Source: Melioribacteraceae bacterium (GTDB lineage Bacteria; Bacteroidota; Ignavibacteria; Ignavibacteriales; Melioribacteraceae). Taken from it: 9,176 nucleotides of DNA. Of the stretch, positions 6,112 to 9,176 are shown piece after piece. Numbering within the stretch: position 1 is the first letter of the stretch; each line of letters opens with the position of its first letter. The stretch lies in assembly GCA_015486905.1 (NCBI GenBank), contig WFQV01000460.1:1-9176 (forward strand). The letters are read 5' to 3'. The position numbers and the translations under genes are program-made. Below the pieces are notes generated by a model. It saw only the letters and a list, made by a program, of their open reading frames with translations, was not told the DNA's origin and made no database searches.

Positions 6112-7827
6112 ATGGAAAAATTGGTCTTTTTTTTGTTTTCAATTTCTATTTTAATTATGAACGGCTGCAGCTCAAAAGGTAAAGAAGCCGATTTGGTTTT
6201 ATTGAACGGCAATGTTATTACGGTTGACAAAAACAAACCGCATGCGCAAGCGGTTGCGGTAATTAGGGACACAATAGCCGCGGTCGGCTCGAATAAGGAA
6301 ATTAAAGAATACATCGGGGAAAGCACGCAGATATTGGATTTGAAGGGTGAGACGGTAATACCCGGAATTATCGAAAGCCATGCGCATTTCTTTGCGGTTG
6401 GAAATTCTTTGATGGAGTTGGATTTAAGCACGGCAAAAAACTGGGACGAGATAATTGCGCGCGCGGCGGAAAAGGCGCAGTCTCTCCGCCCGGGTGAGTG
6501 GATTGTAGGTAGAGGCTGGCATCAGGAAAAATGGGATCCGCCTGCAATGCCCAACGTTGACGGCTATCCCGTAGAAACGGAACTTAGCAAAGCAACACCA
6601 CGGAATCCCGTCATCTTTTTCCACGCCAGCGGGCATGCTCTTTTCGCCAACAAATATACAATGAATTTGGCGGGTATTACATCAGCCACACCCGATCCGC
6701 CGGGCGGAAGAATTGTAAGGGACAGCACGGGCAAGCCAATCGGTGTTTTCGAAGAAGACGCAGAGGATTTGATTAATAAAGTTTACGAGAAATACCTCGC
6801 CAAACGCTCGCCGGAAGAAATACTCGAGACTTACAAAAAGCAAGCGGAACTTGCTTCGCAGGAGGCAATCAGCCATGGAATTACATCTTTTCACGATGCC
6901 GGTGAGTCTTTTAAAATGATTGACTTAATTAAAAAGTTCATCGACGAGGGGATAATTATCCCGAGAATGTATGTGATGGTTTACGAAGACAACATCGATA
7001 CATTGAAAAAATATTTGCCCAAATACAAAATAATAGGTTACCATAATAATCATTTGACCGTTAGGGCTTACAAACGTTACATCGACGGTGCGCTTGGCTC
7101 TCGCGGTGCTTTGATGCTTTCACCTTATAACGATAAACCCGGCTATTCGGGTCTAATGGTAACGCCGTTAAAAACTCTCGAGAAGGAGATGAGAATTGCT
7201 TTCAAAGACGGTTTCCAAGTTTGTACCCACGCAATAGGCGACAAGGGCAACAGATTGGTCCTAAACCTTTACGAAAAAATTTTCGGAGACAAAGCCGCAA
7301 ACAATAATTTCAGATGGCGAATAGAACATGCGCAGCATCTTTCTACCAAAGATATTCCGCGGTTTGCAAAACTTAAGGTGATTGCCTCGATGCAGGGAAT
7401 CCATTGTACATCGGATGCCCCGTTCGTAATAAAACGTTTAGGCTACGAACGTGCAAAGCGCGGTGCTTATGCGTGGAGAAAATTGTTAGACGCCGGTACT
7501 GTAATTTGCAACGGTACGGACGCTCCGGTGGAAAAGTTAAATCCGATTCCCAATTACTATGCACTTGTAACAAGACGCTTGGCAAACGGTAAGGAGTTTT
7601 TCCCCGAAGAGAAAATGACGAGAATGGAAGCTCTGCGGGCTTACACAATTAACGGCGCTTACGCGGCTTTCGAGGAAAATATTAAAGGCTCAATTACACC
7701 GGGAAAGCTGGCTGATTTTACAATCCTTTCGAAAGATATTACCGCCGTTCCCGATTCGGAAATATTAAGCACAAAAATTCTTGACACTATTATTGGCGGT
7801 AAAGTGGTTTACAGCGCTGAGGAGTAA
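6112..7827 (+). CDS. Exported amidohydrolase family 3 lipoprotein (YtcJ-like metal-dependent hydrolase)
   Basis: This 571-residue protein belongs to the amidohydrolase superfamily, YtcJ-like branch, whose members hydrolyse amide or related bonds with bound metal; the substrate cannot be read from sequence. An N-terminal hydrophobic stretch ends in the lipobox IMNGC with Cys19, predicting an exported lipoprotein, so the substrate should be periplasmic or extracellular. The metal set looks complete: His90 and His92 (SHAHF), Lys321 as probable carboxylated lysine (YKRYIDGALGSRGA), His373 (CTHAIGD), His406 (IEHAQ) and Asp470 (NGTDAP). The N-terminal (VLLNGNVITVD) and C-terminal (GSITPGKLADFTIL, GGKVV) pieces make the usual flanking beta-sandwich. 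Length is normal for the family. ATG 6112 has GAGG 7 nt upstream. The gene is visibly richer in G+C than the kinase gene. It diverges from mltF. Confidence 0.92.
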   Translation: MEKLVFFLFSISILIMNGCSSKGKEADLVLLNGNVITVDKNKPHAQAVAVIRDTIAAVGSNKEIKEYIGESTQILDLKGETVIPGIIESHAHFFAVGNSLMELDLSTAKNWDEIIARAAEKAQSLRPGEWIVGRGWHQEKWDPPAMPNVDGYPVETELSKATPRNPVIFFHASGHALFANKYTMNLAGITSATPDPPGGRIVRDSTGKPIGVFEEDAEDLINKVYEKYLAKRSPEEILETYKKQAELASQEAISHGITSFHDAGESFKMIDLIKKFIDEGIIIPRMYVMVYEDNIDTLKKYLPKYKIIGYHNNHLTVRAYKRYIDGALGSRGALMLSPYNDKPGYSGLMVTPLKTLEKEMRIAFKDGFQVCTHAIGDKGNRLVLNLYEKIFGDKAANNNFRWRIEHAQHLSTKDIPRFAKLKVIASMQGIHCTSDAPFVIKRLGYERAKRGAYAWRKLLDAGTVICNGTDAPVEKLNPIPNYYALVTRRLANGKEFFPEEKMTRMEALRAYTINGAYAAFEENIKGSITPGKLADFTILSKDITAVPDSEILSTKILDTIIGGKVVYSAEE

Positions 7828-7943
7828 AAACAAATCCGTTTTTGTAAACCGGAAAGGTTTGTTAAAGAATGTTACGATTGCTTAAAGTGTAAATAATCTG
7901 TTTCATTCTTGCGGTAAATTTATTAAATTGAAAAGTAAAAAAT

Positions 7944-7954
7944 AGGAGAGGAGG
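7944..7954 (+). promoter_or_regulatory. Strong doubled ribosome binding site of the CBS gene
   Basis: AGGAGAGGAGG contains a full AGGAGG (7949-7954) 4 nt before the ATG at 7959 and a second purine-rich AGGAGA just upstream. It is by far the strongest Shine-Dalgarno sequence in the window, fixing the start and suggesting efficient translation. The 131-bp spacer before the gene also holds a weak AAACC/GGTTT hairpin (7846-7860) without a T-run. Confidence 0.8.
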
Positions 7955-7958
7955 TTTA

Positions 7959-8393
7959 ATGAAATATGTAAAGGAAATTCTCGAGGAAAAGGGAAGTGAA
8001 ATTTGGTCGATCTCACCCAAGGACACAATGTTCGATGCTCTTAAAATGATGGCTGAAAAGAAAATCGGTGCGCTTTTGGTCGAGGAAGATGGCAGAATTG
8101 TAGGAATAGTTTCCGAAAGGGATTACGCACGGAAAGTTATTTTGAAAGGGAAAAGCAGTAAGGAAATTTCCGTTTCGGAGATTATGACGCCCGATGTCAT
8201 TTGCGTTTCACCCGAAACAAAAGTGGAGGAAGCAATGGCAATTATGATTGATAAGAAAGTAAGGCACCTTCCTGTAATGGACGAAGAAAAATTGGCGGGA
8301 CTTATTTCTATCGGCGATGTGGTTAAAGCAATAATAGATGAAAAGGATTACGTAATAGTTGAGCTAACACGTTACATTAGCGGCGGTTATTGA
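7959..8393 (+). CDS. Tandem CBS-domain protein (Bateman module)
   Basis: This 144-residue soluble protein consists of two CBS domains and little else. CBS1 spans about residues 8-65 (KDTMFDALKMMAEKKIGALL, then IVGIVSERDYARKV) and CBS2 about 72-130 (VSEIMTPDVICVSPETKVEEA, then IDKKVRHLPVMDEEKLAGLISIGDVVKAI). CBS pairs commonly bind adenosine nucleotides or similar ligands and regulate a partner, but no catalytic domain is fused here, so ligand and target are unknown. Length and the SERDYARKV signature fit the widespread stand-alone two-CBS family. The start is fixed by AGGAGG 4 nt upstream. The 3' end overlaps the convergent PspC-domain gene by 7 bp, so transcripts may interfere. No terminator is visible between them. 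Confidence 0.92.
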   Translation: MKYVKEILEEKGSEIWSISPKDTMFDALKMMAEKKIGALLVEEDGRIVGIVSERDYARKVILKGKSSKEISVSEIMTPDVICVSPETKVEEAMAIMIDKKVRHLPVMDEEKLAGLISIGDVVKAIIDEKDYVIVELTRYISGGY

Positions 8394-8605
8394 TTAATGC
8401 CGTTATTGTTCTCCTGCTCGGGCATTACAAGCCACATAACCAAATAAAATATGATTCCTGGGAGAAAGCCTGTTATTATTGTTAATCCGATGTAGCCGAT
8501 TCTTACGAGGAAAGCGTTCCAACCCATACCCTCGGCAATGCCGCCGCAAATACCGGCAAGATGCTTGTTACGTGAGCGTGTAAATTTTAATTCTTTATCT
8601 TTCAT
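8387..8605 (-). CDS. Short PspC-domain membrane protein
   Basis: This 72-residue protein is essentially one PspC domain: a basic N-terminus (KFTRSRNKHL), the signature AGICGGIAEGMGWNAFLVRI at about 17-36, and a hydrophobic stretch (IGYIGLTIITGFLPGIIFYLVMWLVMP) ending in the typical MP, with a short polar tail. One or two membrane passes are possible. E. coli PspC (about 120 residues) helps sense membrane stress and relieve PspA control; this shorter form lacks the C-terminal part, and no pspA or pspB is nearby, so only the domain is named, not the function. The ATG at 8605 is supported by AGGAAG 3 nt upstream. The stop overlaps the end of the CBS gene by 7 bp, tail to tail. Confidence 0.9.
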   Translation of the reverse strand: MKDKELKFTRSRNKHLAGICGGIAEGMGWNAFLVRIGYIGLTIITGFLPGIIFYLVMWLVMPEQENNNGINQ

Positions 8606-8695
8606 TTTCTTCCTAAAACTTTGTAATGTGTTTTCTAAAAATAATCTCTCTCCAGCTTAATTGGAAATTTGTTTTTAAATGAATAGCAATCATTA

Positions 8696-8787
8696 ATCGC
8701 AAGAGGCGAGAAGTAAGACGTAAGAAGTTTGAGTGCGTTCGATTACTCATAAATAGTAATTCATTCGGTCTTCGTTTAGAGGTTTAG
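8696..8787 (+). repeat. 92-bp direct repeat, copy 1
   Basis: The unit starts ATCGCAAGAGGCGAGAAG and ends CTTCGTTTAGAGGTTTAG. It aligns without gaps to 8954-9045 with 10 differences in 92. The first 39 nt differ at one position only; most differences lie in the middle. Confidence 0.85.
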
Positions 8788-8850
8788 CTCGCCTTCGGCG
8801 GTTTAGAAGTTTAGAGGTTCAAAGGTACAAAGGTACAGAGGAATAGAGGG
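8774..8850 (+). repeat. Degenerate 8-nt minisatellite interrupted by a small hairpin
   Basis: Units in phase: GTTTAGAG (8774), GTTTAG (8782, partial), then CTCGCCTTCGGCG (8788-8800), then GTTTAGAA (8801), GTTTAGAG (8809), GTTCAAAG (8817), GTACAAAG (8825), GTACAGAG (8833), GAATAGAG (8841). Neighbouring units mostly differ by one or two bases, a gradual drift along the array. The 13-nt interruption holds the hairpin CGCC-TTC-GGCG. The array begins inside the 92-bp repeat. Confidence 0.7.
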
Positions 8851-8953
8851 CATGAAATTATGAATGTTGAATGTTGAATTAAGTGATCCGCGAAAATCCT
8901 GCAACAATCCGTGTCATCCGTGTGCTATTAAATCAGCGTCCTATCAATCGTCA

Positions 8954-9045
8954 ATCGCAAGAGGCGAGAAGCAAGACGTAAGAAGTTTGAGTCCTTTCGA
9001 GTACTCGTCAATCGTAATTCGTTTGTTCTTCGTTTAGAGGTTTAG
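8954..9045 (+). repeat. 92-bp direct repeat, copy 2
   Basis: Same length and orientation as 8696-8787, starting 258 nt further on. Beyond its end the 8-nt GTTTAGA(G/A) units continue briefly (to about 9054) without the hairpin interruption seen after copy 1. The sequences between the copies are not duplicated. Confidence 0.85.
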
Positions 9046-9082
9046 AGTTTAGAAGCACTTAGAGGGCACAGAAAATTTTTAA

Positions 9083-9113
9083 CCTGCCTACCGCCTGCCT
9101 GCCGGTAGGCAGG
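9083..9113. repeat. CCTGCC/GGCAGG palindrome, copy 2
   Basis: CCTGCCTACCG (9083-9093) and CGGTAGGCAGG (9103-9113) are exact inverse complements (11 bp) around a 9-nt loop that holds a further CCTGCC. An outer pair AACCTGC (9081-9087) and GCAGGTT (9118-9124) offers an alternative fold. TTCTTAATTTTTAATT follows, so it could act as a terminator, but no gene reads into it. It shares 13 nt with 3731-3743. Confidence 0.75.
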
Positions 9114-9176
9114 GCAAGCAGGTTCTTAATTTTTAATTGAATAAATCCGTGTTCCATTGTCCAATCAGCGAAAATC

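Larger units (their letters stand above)
8606..9176. other. 571-bp non-coding repeat island at the right edge
   Basis: No gene or RNA could be supported on either strand. From 8606 to about 8695 the DNA is plain AT-rich and should include the PspC-gene promoter. After that it is almost all repeats: two 92-bp copies, an 8-nt minisatellite, TGAATGT twice (8861-8874), a 9-nt tandem ATCCGTGTC/ATCCGTGTG (8907-8924) and a strong palindrome (9083-9113). The last bases ATCAGCGAAAATC resemble ATCCGCGAAAATC at 8886-8898, so another copy probably continues past the edge. Confidence 0.75.

Noticed and set aside
7373..7648. 91-codon - frame and a 62-codon + frame inside the amidohydrolase gene
   Set aside because: They overlap the HCTSDAP...NGTDAP active-site region of the real protein and have no RBS or family motif.
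8696..9045. Insertion-sequence terminal repeats or attachment sites
   Set aside because: The copies are direct, 258 nt apart, with no transposase or integrase frame between or beside them.

Overview
The window is bacterial and AT-rich, from a Gram-negative lineage with an outer membrane. Two lipoproteins carry lipoboxes and one of them is an MltF-type lytic transglycosylase. The gene mix (multi-PAS cytoplasmic histidine kinase, stand-alone KaiB-like protein, YtcJ-like lipoprotein amidohydrolase, stand-alone CBS-pair protein, short PspC-domain protein), together with long word-like degenerate intergenic repeats, fits the Bacteroidota/Ignavibacteriota side of the tree. This is an inference from gene content; no marker gene or rRNA is present.

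Layout: 1-107 holds the last 34 codons of an unidentified + strand gene. 108-371 is a repeat-bearing spacer with a perfect dyad and a possible promoter. 372-3521 (+) encodes a 1049-residue cytoplasmic hybrid-like sensor kinase (degenerate receiver, PAS, PAS, GAF, PAS-like, PAS, HisKA, HATPase). 3522-4197 is a non-coding repeat island. 4198-4476 (+) encodes a KaiB-family protein. 4530-5966 (-) is mltF, convergent with kaiB. 6112-7827 (+) is an exported metal-dependent amidohydrolase, divergent from mltF. 7959-8393 (+) encodes a CBS-domain pair and overlaps by 7 bp the convergent PspC-domain gene at 8387-8605 (-). 8606-9176 is a second repeat island with no gene.

How the parts relate: the kinase and the KaiB-like protein are consecutive co-oriented genes with sensory or signalling roles. 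KaiB folds partner KaiC ATPases, and in cyanobacteria the kinase SasA carries a KaiB-like domain, so a link is plausible, but no kaiC is in view and a 676-bp repeat island separates the two genes. MltF and the amidohydrolase are both predicted envelope lipoproteins sharing a divergent promoter region. The CBS and PspC genes are small, probably regulatory, with one at the membrane.

The least ordinary material is intergenic. A 57-bp imperfect palindrome occurs twice in the same orientation (154-210 and 3978-4034), with both 17-nt arms identical and a diverged loop of exactly 23 nt. In each case a GACATY..TAACC motif lies 57-59 nt upstream. These copies bracket the AT-rich kinase gene. The second island carries a 92-bp direct repeat, an 8-nt degenerate minisatellite and a strong CCTGCC/GGCAGG palindrome whose half is also found in the first island. 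No tRNA, rRNA, CRISPR array, transposase or prophage gene was found.
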